From Sipunculus nudus (taxonomy: Eukaryota; Annelida; Sipuncula; Golfingiida; Sipunculidae), in contig CM049313.1 in the NCBI GenBank assembly GCA_026874595.1, positions 25,232,008-25,296,007 of the forward strand: DNA of 64,000 nucleotides, read 5' to 3'. The notes beneath the pieces were generated by a model. That model did not search any database. It was not told the DNA's origin and worked only from the letters and a program-made list of their open reading frames with translations. Made by a program: the position numbers and the translations under genes. Shown here piece by piece: positions 35,801-45,291 of this stretch. Position 1 is the stretch's first letter, and each line of letters starts with the position of its first letter.

Positions 35801-38800
35801 AATCCACAGGTTTGATGCATCTTATCAACAGCTAGGCCAAGTTGGATCATGGATGACCTTGATGCAGTTTTTCAAGGTCACAGCAGCAATTATGCTAAAA
35901 TGATATTAGGGCAATAACTCAAAAAGAATTTGTGGTACAGTCACCAAACCTACAGTTTAGATCCATCTTATCAAGGGCTAGGCCAAGTTCAAATATGGAT
36001 AACCTTGATGCATTTTTAAGGTCACAGAGGGAATAACGCTGAAATGATGTTAACTCTAAATATCTCTCTGAGGGATGCATGGATTGGTCCAAAAATCAAA
36101 TTGACATAAGATCTTTGCCACTTGACAGCACTGTGAGCATGATAAATTAAAAACTAAAGGACAGATTTCTTTCATAACATGCATATATATATTTTAAGGT
36201 TAAAAAAAAAAATTTTAATTTTAATTTTTAAATATTTTCTTTTTTAAATCTTGGATTGTTTTGTTTTCTGCAGAATACAGGTGGCGCCACCTTGTGTTGT
36301 TTTCTTGCTTTCGCACCTTGTAATACCCCACCATTGCCACTTCACAGCACTGTGAGCATAAGTTGAAAACTGATGGACAGATTTCTTTCATATCATGTAT
36401 ATGGACATGGGTTAGGGAATGAGATATATTTCAATTTGGATCATGACCTCTCCTGTGAAAGTGACCTTTACCTTAAATATGCCCATACTTATAAGAAACC
36501 ATGGTGGCTTGCCAAGTGTCAGTCTCCACATCTGAATTCAAGATGGGATCCTATTCTTCGAGGCTGGGGGGTTGGGGGTTAATTGTCTGGGGGTACTATG
36601 GCACCTGCGGTGCCAAGAAATATCTAGTTTTGTTCATGTTATATCTAGCTTTTGCCATGTTCATTCAGGAAATTTGTTGTTTGTAACCATTTACATATCT
36701 GCTAGGCACAAAATTGACAATTTAACAGTAAAATACTCTATGAAATACCCCAACCCACTGAAATCTACCTAAATAATCTGTACAACTGAATTGTTAGTTT
36801 TAATAATATTTCACTGAATACACTGAATATAGCATGAACTATGTCTTTAGTTAACTTTTCAGGGTGCCAGAGTATTCCCTGACTTTGTAGACAACACCAA
36901 TGACCCTATACAATTACTACCAACGTTTTTAGCTCGGCTGACTGAAGGTGAACTGTGGTATAGGTATAGCTCTTTGTCTGTCGTTCGTCAGTGTCCGGCT
37001 GTCTGTGTGTCCTGCCGTCTGGGCGTCTGTTCACAGGGCACAAATTGTAACCACTGGACCTAGAAACTTCAGCTCATAAGTTCCCCCTCAGAATAATTAA
37101 AAATTTGACATAAAACCTCGAGTATCTTGATAATTAATGCATGGATCTTGCTTTGAATATTAATCATGACTAGTTTTGTCAGTCCTGGAAAACTGATTGC
37201 TCAGCCAGTATTTTTCTGGTTTTCAATGATTTTTAGCAAACCTGTGAGCTTATGCAATGGTTCAGCATAGTGCATCATGCGGTGTGCGTCGTGCGTGGTC
37301 TGTACGTTAACCATAGCTATCTCAAAAATGGCAGGAGCTAGCATCACCAAATTTTTTGCAAATAAACAATCATCTGAAAAACTCTATCGCATTTTGTTTA
37401 TTTTTTTTCTTACTGCATTTTCTGAGATTTTATTGGGAAAAAGCTAAATAAGCTTAAAAAATCTTCTTCTCCGAAACTGTCCAGCCAAAATGTCCAATAT
37501 TTCACAGAAATGAGCTATAATCACCAAATTTTATACTAATGTTTGTCACATATGTCATATCTGAAATTGAGGTATTGGTGGCGCCACCTACATTGATCTG
37601 TTTTTTACAAGCGAAAATGTAATTTTAGACTCTTCTAGCATTCACTGATTTATGATGAAACTGTTAAGCTGATTGGTTTAAACTTTACAAGAATTATTCT
37701 GTGGTAGGGTCCTGCCAGTTTTATAAGAATTGATTGGGTAAATACAGCTTTAAAAAAGCAGTGTAGCCGATTGAAAAAGACAACATGCCACTCAGTAAAA
37801 CCCCCCCGGGGGGGGGGGGGTTCAGACATCACCATGGCAACTGACCTGGCTCTGGCAGGGGTCTAGACAATGTGTCTAGACGTCTAGACACAGCATCTAG
37901 ATGTCTAGACACAGTGTCTAGACGCAGAATTCCGTGATTATTGGAACTATATCTTTCAGCTGTTTGAAATAACTTGGTTTGCATTTTTAGCCAATCTGTG
38001 AGATTTATGCAATCGTGTGGCGTCGTCCGTAGTGCGTCATAGCTATCTCAAAAAGGACTGGGGCTGGCATCACCAAATTTATTGTAAAAAATTTGTCATC
38101 TATAAAATTCTATCGGAAAATTGCATTTTCTTAGATTCTATAGGGAAGAAGCTAAAAAACATTAAAAAATGTTCTTCTCTGAAACAATGCTGCCAAATTG
38201 TCCGTTCATCTGTTCCAATAGTCCTCCCTGGTAAAAAGAACATATCTGAAATATCCTGATGGAAACATCGTTGTATCCACTAAAATGTGAGTTTTGCAGA
38301 TACTATGTTTTCAGTCGGACGCCGCCGCTGAGGTTTCCGGAGAACTCCTCCGTAACCACTGGGCAGAATATTTTTTAATATGGAATTATGATCGGGTCAC
38401 ATGTGAACTGCTGCGCCCTCAATTTTGGTTGACCTCTGTACTTTCCTCTCTGCCCAGCGTCCATTTGTGCGTCTGTTTCCACATATAAACCCACATACCT
38501 TGGGAACTGTTTGACTAATCAGGCTAAAAATGTAGCCCTTGGATAGCTTTATAACAGACACTAAAAATGGTGGCGCCACCTGCAACCATTTTTGCACAGC
38601 ATCCATCTGTTCATCTGCCATGGGATAAAATCACTGGCAGTGGTTTGACTTATTCACCTGAAATTTTGCAGGTTTATACATCCTAGACAGCTTTCTTGAT
38701 TTTATGACAGATGGCGCCACCTTCATTCACATTTGTGCTGCAGACATCCGAGCTCATATCTCGAGGAACTGTTTGACCGATTGGGCCATCATTTTTGCAT

Positions 38801-41344
38801 GTGTATAGATGTAACATAGCTCTTTATCATCCGCAAAACTGGTGGTGTCACCTGCAACCATTTTTGCACAGCATCCGTCTGTTTGTCTGCCGTGGGATAA
38901 AATCACTCATATCTCGGCAGTGGTTTGACATATCTGCCTAAAATTTTGCAGGTTTATACATCATAGACAGCTTTCTTGATTTTATGACAGATGGGGCCAC
39001 CTTCATTCACATTTGTGCTGCAGACATCCAAGCTCATATCTCGGGAACCGTTTGACTGATTGGGCCATAATTTTTGCATGTGTATAGATGTTACATAGCT
39101 CTTTATCATACGCAAAACTGGTGGTGTCACCTGCAACCATTTTTGCACAGCATCCGTCTGTTTGTCTGCCGTGGGATAAAATCACTCATATCTCGGCAGT
39201 GGTTTGACATATCTGCCTAAAATTTTGCAGGTTTATACATCATAGACAGCTTTCTTGATTTTATGACAGATGGGGCCACCTTCATTCACATTTGTGCTGC
39301 AGACATCCAAGCTCATATCTCGGGAACCGTTTGACTGATTGGGCCATAATTTTTGCATGTGTATAGATGTCACATAGCTCTTTATCATACGCAAAACTGG
39401 TGGCGTCACCTGCAACCGTTTTTGCACAGCGTCCGTCTGTTTGTCTGCCGTGGGATAAAATCACTCATATCTAGGCATTGGTTTGACATATCTGCCTAAA
39501 TTTTGCATGTTTATACATCTTGGATAGCTTTCTCGATTATGTGGCAGGTGGTGCAACCTACATTCAGGTTTACCCTGCAGACCTCCAAGCTCATATCTCG
39601 GGAACCGTTTGACAGATTTGGCCAAAATTTTGCTTGTGTATAGATCTCATATAGCTCTTTATCATACGCAGAACTGGTGGCACCACCTGCAACCATTTTT
39701 GCACAGCGTCCGTCTTTTTGTCTGCCGTGGAATAGAATCACTCATATCTCGGCAGTGGTTTGACATATCTGCCTAAAATTTTGCATCTTTATACATCTTG
39801 GATAGCTTTCTCAATAATGTGGCAGGTGGCGCAACCTACATTCAGGTTTACTATGACATCCAAGCTCATATCTCGGGAACCTTTGACCGATTGGGCCAAA
39901 ATTTTGCTTGTGTATAGATCTCACATAGCTCTTCATCATAGGCAAAACTGGTGGCGCCACCTGCAACCACTTATGCACAGCGTCCATCTGTTCATCTGCC
40001 TTGGGATAAAATCACTCATATCTCAGCAGTTGTTTGACTTATCCACCTGAAATTTTGCAGGTTTATACATCCTGGACGATTTTCTCGATTTTATGACAGG
40101 TGGCACCACCTACATTCACGTTTAAGTTGCAGACATCCATGCTAATATGCAACACCTCACTCTTTTCCCCTTGCCACTTAATCCTCGCCTCACTTCACCC
40201 GTTCCACTCTATTTCTGCGGATACACGTAGTCGCTTGTCGACTACCCATATTCTGGTTTTAAAATGTCCTAGTCTGAAACTTGCAGGTCGGAAACGTTCA
40301 TTTTTGCTGAAATCATAATGACTAAGGTAGATATGCAAGGACTTAAGAGGATCAATATTAAATTTTAAAAATAAACCTCCATTCAAAAACCTAAACTTTG
40401 CACAGGTTCGCATTAGGCCTGTAGGCTGTGTTTTTTCTTGTATTCAAAATGTTTAGTAATTGCATTGTTCATATACATGAAAAGTAATGGTCCAGCATTG
40501 AAGCATTATACCTGGTGTATTTTCCAATGCACAGGTTCGCATTAGGCCTGTGGGCCTTGTTTTTATTACAAATTTATAAAACTTGTAAATAAAAAAAAGG
40601 AATCTGATAAAACTATTAATGGAAAAAGTGAATATGTTAAAAAAATAGGCTTAAATATGAACTTAAATGCATTATTCTATTGTAGGTGAAATAAAGGTAT
40701 CAGTCCATTCTGTCCACTTGCCTGTCCATTTCCTGTAAATTTTTCATATGCATCACAGTATCTCAAAACTTTTACTGTTTTTCTTCATGACAGTCTTGTC
40801 AGAGTATTAGATTTGCAATCAGATATTTTGAACTTTACTATAACCAAGTAGGGGGACCCCTTACCTCTTAGCTTCTCATATGCTTGTATATATGAAAAAC
40901 ATTACAATGGAATAATTTGCATATTTTGCATTTGCAAAAATTTCAAACTTCAGCTGAGTGCTGTGACCAATGGTCCCTTGTTTAAATGATTGTACCTTTA
41001 TCACAAATGTGTAATAAGTGTACATGTATTATTTCCAGTGTATGATTGTTAAACCCATAAATTTTGGGGGTTTTTTTCTATAAGAACTCCTATTGTGATA
41101 TTCTATTAATGCAACATTTTCAGATATTTTAAGCTGTCTGAGTGAGACTGAAGTCCTGAAAAATGAAGCAGAAGCCAAAAGTAATGCCCTTGACAAGCAG
41201 ATGGAGACATTTGCAGGTTACTTTTCCAAAATATATGCTCACAAGGAACTTGTTTCTGGATGGCAGCAGAACCGTGCTCAGTATAAAGTGTTACAGGAAA
41301 AGAAGCAAGCTTTGGAGAAACTTAAATATCAATATGAGTGTTAG
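29705..41344 (+). CDS. CCDC122: CCDC122-like coiled-coil protein (five coding exons)
   Basis: Joined exons: 29705-29869 (ATG at 29731), 30456-30607, 30979-30994, 34162-34275 and 41124-41344. Phases match at each junction (1, 0, 1, 1), giving 213 residues. The first 50 are acidic and Thr/Ser/Pro-rich. The remainder is Gln/Lys/Glu-rich with heptad-like spacing, predicted coiled coil. The C-terminal YFSKIYAHKELV block and the QQQ-containing segment in exon 2 resemble vertebrate CCDC122, a poorly characterised coiled-coil protein; I rely on memory of that family. The protein looks shorter at the C terminus than the vertebrate form. Introns 4 and 5 are filled with repeats. Another coiled-coil family is possible. 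Confidence 0.55.
30456..30607 (+). CDS. CCDC122: CCDC122-like exon 2
   Basis: The acceptor is GTATCACTATCAG and the donor is GTACTG. It enters in phase 1 and leaves in phase 0. The 50 full codons include MEGALVDMALQNV and KEVHHQQQIQ. The gap 29870-30455 is intron with no repeat recognised. Confidence 0.6.
30979..30994 (+). CDS. CCDC122: 16-nt microexon of the CCDC122-like gene
   Basis: ACACAG, then GAAGAATCAGAAACAG, then GTACTG. Exon 2 ends in phase 0 and exon 4 needs phase 1, so they cannot be joined directly. This 16-nt exon (five codons, EESET, plus one base) has good splice sites and exactly repairs the phase. It is an inference from phase arithmetic; RNA evidence would settle it. Confidence 0.5.
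30995..32042. other. Intron sequence, little recognised
   Basis: There is a weak direct repeat of GTTTACCTTTCC (31228 and 31686), and a GCTTGGGGTACCAGGGTAGC stretch near 31588. Otherwise nothing is identified. Confidence 0.3.
32043..34088 (+). mobile_element. Family B-type element with short ~150-bp cores
   Basis: The left end is TAGTTCAGCTGGCCATCAGT...CATCTGAGCTATAG. After a first long core, many units of about 150 bp follow, each with CCTGAAATTAGGTCA(TG)GTGACCTATATTCT and AGCACCC (spacings near 155, 153 and 134 bp). The right end is TTCAGCTGAGCATCAAGACC ... CTTG. The ~150-bp core size is like that of bivalve pearl elements. It ends 73 bp before exon 4 of the CCDC122-like gene. Confidence 0.7.
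34162..34275 (+). CDS. CCDC122: CCDC122-like exon 4
   Basis: The acceptor is CACTTTAATTCCAG and the donor is GTAAGT. Phase is 1 in and 1 out, with 37 full codons. It encodes KSQLNDTEQEIACVKRQL and continues as a helix with regular Leu/Val spacing, typical coiled coil. The other two frames reach TGA within 15 bases, which fixes the frame. Confidence 0.65.
34463..36627 (+). mobile_element. Family F element with C-type array inside
   Basis: The left terminal stem-loop is GTATCCCC-AGACAAAGT-TGGGGGATAC (34463-34489). The right end has GTCTGGGGGTAC, inverted to the left end, then the hairpin GGCACC-TGC-GGTGCC (36600-36614), a 9-nt spacer and CTAG before TTTT (36624-36627). F-type cores with GGGCAATAACTC and CTAGGCCAAGTT (about 150-bp units, 35760-36060) flank a C-family array (34750-35615) that has its own CTAG end at 35612. 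It lies in intron 5 of the CCDC122-like gene. Confidence 0.65.
37801..37931. repeat. C7G13 palindrome and TCTAGA-rich palindromic cluster
   Basis: A run of 7 C followed directly by 13 G (37801-37820) is followed by a cluster of GTCTAGAC motifs from 37861. It includes the perfect 20-bp palindrome GTGTCTAGACGTCTAGACAC. Function is unknown. Confidence 0.8.
38273..40256 (+). mobile_element. Family C element, copy 3 (innermost of the nest)
   Basis: The left end is GTATCCACTAAAATGTGAG, then TTTTGCAGATACTATG and GACGCCGCCGC. About six core units of roughly 280 bp follow, many with (A/T)GGTGGCGCCACCT or a one-base variant. The right end is the hairpin GTAGTCG-CTTGT-CGACTAC, then CTGG (a CTRR form) before TTTT. 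Confidence 0.7.
38880..39480 (+). repeat. Recent 279-bp tandem duplication inside the C array
   Basis: The blocks starting at about 38925 and 39204 repeat at exactly 279 bp with very few differences (for example GATGTTACATAG against GATGTCACATAG), whereas neighbouring units differ widely. Confidence 0.85.
41124..41344 (+). CDS. CCDC122: CCDC122-like last exon
   Basis: The acceptor is AACATTTTCAG. It enters in phase 1, has 72 full codons and ends with TAG at 41342-41344. It encodes LSCLSETEVLKNEAEAKSNA, then YFSKIYAHKELV and a Lys/Gln-rich helix ending KYQYEC. The YFSKIYAHKE block is the main match to CCDC122. No clear AATAAA appears in the next 300 bp; 41345-41852 shows nothing else. Confidence 0.65.
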
Positions 41345-41852
41345 AGTACCTTTCTAAACGTAGGCTTTCCCGTGGCAGAGGAATTCAAAAGTAGTGTACA
41401 GTGCTTATCAGTGTTGTTCTTTTTTTTGTCTGTATCAGGGGTACAGCATCTGGGGAACAGGGTTTATTGAAACTATATTTTTTAACATCGCATTTCCCTC
41501 CTCAGCTGGTAGAAAGGGGATTTCAACTTTACTATAAATATATGTCTGACACCACATTCATTTTCAAATAATATTAAGAGATTGAGGATAGTTGTCATAT
41601 TTAAATTTGCTAATGCATAGCTTGGCTACAAATAAGAGCTTGTTAACATAACCATTTCTATATTCTGGCTCACATTTAAATAATATATCTGTAACTGAAA
41701 ATTTATATTGTTTTCCATTATATTTATAATACTTTGACACCACCTCATTCCATAGCATTTCTACTGACTTTGCATTGAAAGAAGTGCTCAGTTGTATCTA
41801 TTTTTTTAAATTTGCAGAAAACACAGTTTTTACAATCATGTTTACCCAATTT

Positions 41853-44800
41853 TAGCCTAGCTGACTTTAAGTTATCTGAGCTATAGTCGTGGTCCATTGT
41901 CGTCCGTCCTTCCGTTAGACTCGCATAGAGTTAGATGTCCCCAAAATCTCCTACCATACCAAAAATTAGGACAATACAACTTAGTTCCTTTGAGATATTA
42001 AGGAAAAACCTCAATTTTCTATTTCAGGGGTATAACTTAATTTCATCAAGATTCAATGGTATACCTAAAATGAGATCTGAATTTTGCAAATTTAATAAGT
42101 TAATAACATAAATATAAAATCAGTACCTTAAATTTTCCCAACTTTGACCATGGCACGTTTTTTTTTCCTGCAAGCACTATTGATTTAATTTTCATATCAT
42201 TCACACAAGGATTTCAGCTTCTGAATTCTGAAATTTGAAAAAGAATTGGCCAACAACTGTAGCTTTTAATAAATATTCAGTCATGTGTATGTCACCCCTG
42301 TTGACCTTTCAGGCTAATTATTCACGCTTAAAGCAGGGCATACTGGGCTGGCAGCCAGTTCTCAGCTGGTTCTAAAGGCTCAAGGTGTAGAAAACACCCT
42401 CTTTAGTATTTGTTTTGGCCAAATATATAACAAAAAAACTTTAATTAATAAATTTTTATTGGCTTATAACAACTACGAGTTGTATAATTTATTGGGTCAT
42501 TTTTTGTATCTGCCTAAACAAAGTTTTGCGGATACTATGTTTTTGACCGGGTTCCGCCCCCGCCGCTGCCGCGTTCGTTTCCAGAGAAATCCTCTGAGAC
42601 TACTGGACTGATTATTCTGAAACTTAGACCAGTTATCGGGTCACATGTGAATTGGTGCCTAACCAATTGGCATTGACCTCTGACTTTTCCTCTCTCGATT
42701 GCGTCCATCTGTGTGTCTGTTTTGACACATTAACCCACATATCTTCCGACTCATTTGACCAATCAGGAAAAAAATTTTGTACAAATGTAGCCCTTGGATA
42801 GCTTTATTACATACACAAAAAATGGTGGCGCCACCTGCAGCCATGTTTGCACAGTGTCCATCTGTTCGTCTACCTAGGGTTAGAATCATTCATATCTCTG
42901 CAGTGGTTTGACTAATTCACCTGAAATTTGGCATGCATATACTTCCTGGATAGCTTTCTTGATTTTTATAACAGGTGGTGCCACCTACATTCACGTTCAT
43001 GCTGCAGACACTCATGCTTATATCTCTGGACTGGTTTGACATATCTTCCTGAAAATTTGCATGTGTTTAGATCTCACTCTTTATCATACAATTTACTGGT
43101 GGCGTCACCTGCAACCAGTTTTGCACAGTGTCCATCTATTTGTTTCACTTAGGCTAAAATCACTCGCATCTCGGCAGTGGTTTGACTTATTCACCTGAAA
43201 TTTGGCATGTGTATACATCCTGGATAGCTTTCTTGATTTTATGACAGGTGGCGCCACCTACATTCACGTTCACGCTGCAGACATCCATGCTTATATCTCT
43301 GGGCTGGTTTGACATATCTTCCTGAAAATTTGCATGTATTTAGATCTCACATAGCTCTTTATCATACAATAAGCTGGTGGCCCCACCTGCAACCCGTTTT
43401 GCACAGTGTCCATCTATTTGTTTCACTTTGGCTAAAATCACTCATATCTCGGCAGTGGTTTGACTTATTCACCTAAAATTTGGCATGTGTATACATCCTG
43501 GATAGCTTTCTTGATTTTATGACAGGTGGCGCCACCTACATTCATGTTCACGCTGCAGACATCCATGCTTATATCTCTGGACTGGTTTGACGTATCTTCC
43601 TGAAAATTTGCATGTGTTTAGATCTCACATAGCTCTTTATCATACAAGAAACTGGTGGCGCCACCTGCAACCAGTTTTGCACAGCGTCCATCTTTTTGCG
43701 ACTTGGGCTAAAATCACTCAAATCTTGGCAGTGGTTTGACTTATTCATCAGAAATTTGGCATGTGTATACATCCTGGATGGCTTTCTTGATTTTATGACA
43801 GGTGGCGCCACCTACATTCATGTTAAAGCTGCAGACATCCATGCCTATATCTCCAGACTGGTTTGACGTATCTTCTTGAAAATTTGCATATGTTTAGATC
43901 TCACATAGCTCTTTATCATACAAGAAACTGGTGGCGCCACCTGCAACTTTTTTGCACAGCATCTATCTGTTTGTCTGCTGTTGGATAAAGTCACTCATAT
44001 CTCAACAATGGTTTGACTTTTCCACCTGAAATTTCGCATGTGTATACATCTTTGATAGCTTTCTTGATTTTATGACAGATGGTGCCACCTACATTCACAT
44101 TAAAGCTGCAGACATCCATGCTTATATCTCCGGACTGGTTTGACGTATCTTCCTGAAAATTTGCATATGTTTAGATCTCACATAGCTCTTTATCATACAA
44201 GAAACTGGTTGCGCCACTTTCAACTGTTTTTGCACAGCATCCATCTGTTTGTCTGCTGTTGGATAAAATCACTTATATCTCAACAGTGGTTTGACTTTTC
44301 CACCTGAAATTTCGCACGTGTATACATCTTGGATAGTTTCTCGTTCAGATTACAGGTGGCGCCACTTACAATCTTGTTTATGTGGCACACATCCATGCTA
44401 ATATGTAACACATCTAGCCCTTGCCACTCAATCCATGCCTCACTTCACCCGTCCTATTCAGATTTTGGCAGATACACGTTGTCACTTGTCGACTACCCGT
44501 ATTCTAGTTACACATGTATTAGTTTCATAGCTGAGATTACTTTTAATTTTTTTTCCTGATACATGTATTGAAAAAAAATAAAAATATTCAAATGTGATAA
44601 AAAAAATCAGTTCCTAGACAAGTTCTCATTATGATGTATAAAATGTTAATAATTGTCATAAGGCTCTTGCTATGTTTAGTGTGTAGATAGATCTGTAAGT
44701 ATTCACAAGTGAATATAATAAAACAAGTGAATATAATAGTTTTATTTTTTAATTATGAATTTAAGCCATAAAACTAATGATCTTTATTTAAATTTGTGAA

Positions 44801-45291
44801 ATTTGTATATCCTGGATTCCCAACCATTTTTGTTTGACTGAAACTGAATATATACTCATGAGATAAAATTTACATGATAAAACTGACAAGATGGTGTATA
44901 CTTGCAGCATCAGATCAAGTCAAAACTTATGTGACAATAGCATTCCATTTCCAAATTAAAATAATATATGTATCCTCTTCCCTTTATCCCAGGATTTTAT
45001 TAAAATCTTGCATAACTTGAGTTAAAAACAAGATGGTGTATACTTGCAGCATCAGGTCAAGTCAAAACTTGTGTGACAATAGCACTCCTTTTCCAAATTT
45101 AAATAATATATGTATCCTCTTCCCTATATCCTAGGATTTTATTAAAATCTTGCATAACTTGAGTTAAAAACAACATCTCATAATACAGCTTATATTATAC
45201 CACACAAAACTAGCATTTGTCTACCCCGTCTTCCAAATCATATTTTGTGATCATATATAACAGCTGAGCACCATGACCCATGGGTCCCTTG
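41853..45291 (+). mobile_element. Family A element, copy 4 (with nested C element)
   Basis: The left end is TAGCCTAGCTGACTTTAAGT...ATCTGAGCTATAG, with GTCGTCCGTCCTTCCGTTAG. Part of a core follows (GTTAGATGTCCCCAAAATC at 41930), then the C element at 42506-44507, then AT-rich A sequence and the right end CAGCTGAGCACCATGACC ... CTTG. A 142-bp direct duplication (44886 and 45028, both starting ACAAGATGGTGTATACTTGC) lies near the right end. Confidence 0.7.
42506..44507 (+). mobile_element. Family C element, copy 4, nested in A
   Basis: The left stem-loop is GTATCTGCCTAAAC-AAA-GTTTTGCGGATAC (42506-42535). Six to seven cores of about 277 bp follow (GCACAGTGTCCATCT-type markers near 42849, 43124, 43401, 43679 and 43957). 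Most carry ACAGGTGGCGCCACCTAC and ACTGGTGGCGCCACCTGC. The right end is GTTGTCACTTGTCGACTAC, spacer, CTAG before TT. Confidence 0.75.

Larger units (their letters stand above)
37988..40430 (+). mobile_element. Family G element 2 (nested in G1)
   Basis: The left end is TAGCCAATCTGTGAGATTTA with GTGTGGCGTCGTCCGTAGTG; the right end is GCACAGGTTCGCATTAGGCC, TGTAGGCTGTG before TTTTTT (40430). It contains the C element at 38273-40256. Confidence 0.5.
37234..40559 (+). mobile_element. Family G element 1
   Basis: The left end is TAGCAAACCTGTGAGCTTAT, then a GTGCGTCGTGCGTGG stretch; the core has ATAGCTATCTCAAAAATGGC and GGTGGCGCCACC (about 37578). The right end is GCACAGGTTCGCATTAGGCC, TGTGGGCC and CTTG before TTTTT (40556-40559). 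G element 2 interrupts it. Confidence 0.55.
36930..40980 (+). mobile_element. Outer B/A-type element holding three nested elements
   Basis: The left end is TAGCTCGGCTGACTGAAGG with GTCTGTCGTTCGTCAGTGTC; the right end is TTCAGCTGAGTGCTGTGACC ... CTTG at 40977-40980. Between them lie family G element 1 (37234-40559), G element 2 (37988-40430) and a C element (38273-40256), each fully enclosed by the previous one. Confidence 0.6.

Noticed and set aside
38954-39464. Repeated minus-strand ORFs (MQKWLQVTPP and MILSHGRQTDG types)
   Set aside because: They follow the 279-bp C core units and are repeat shadows.
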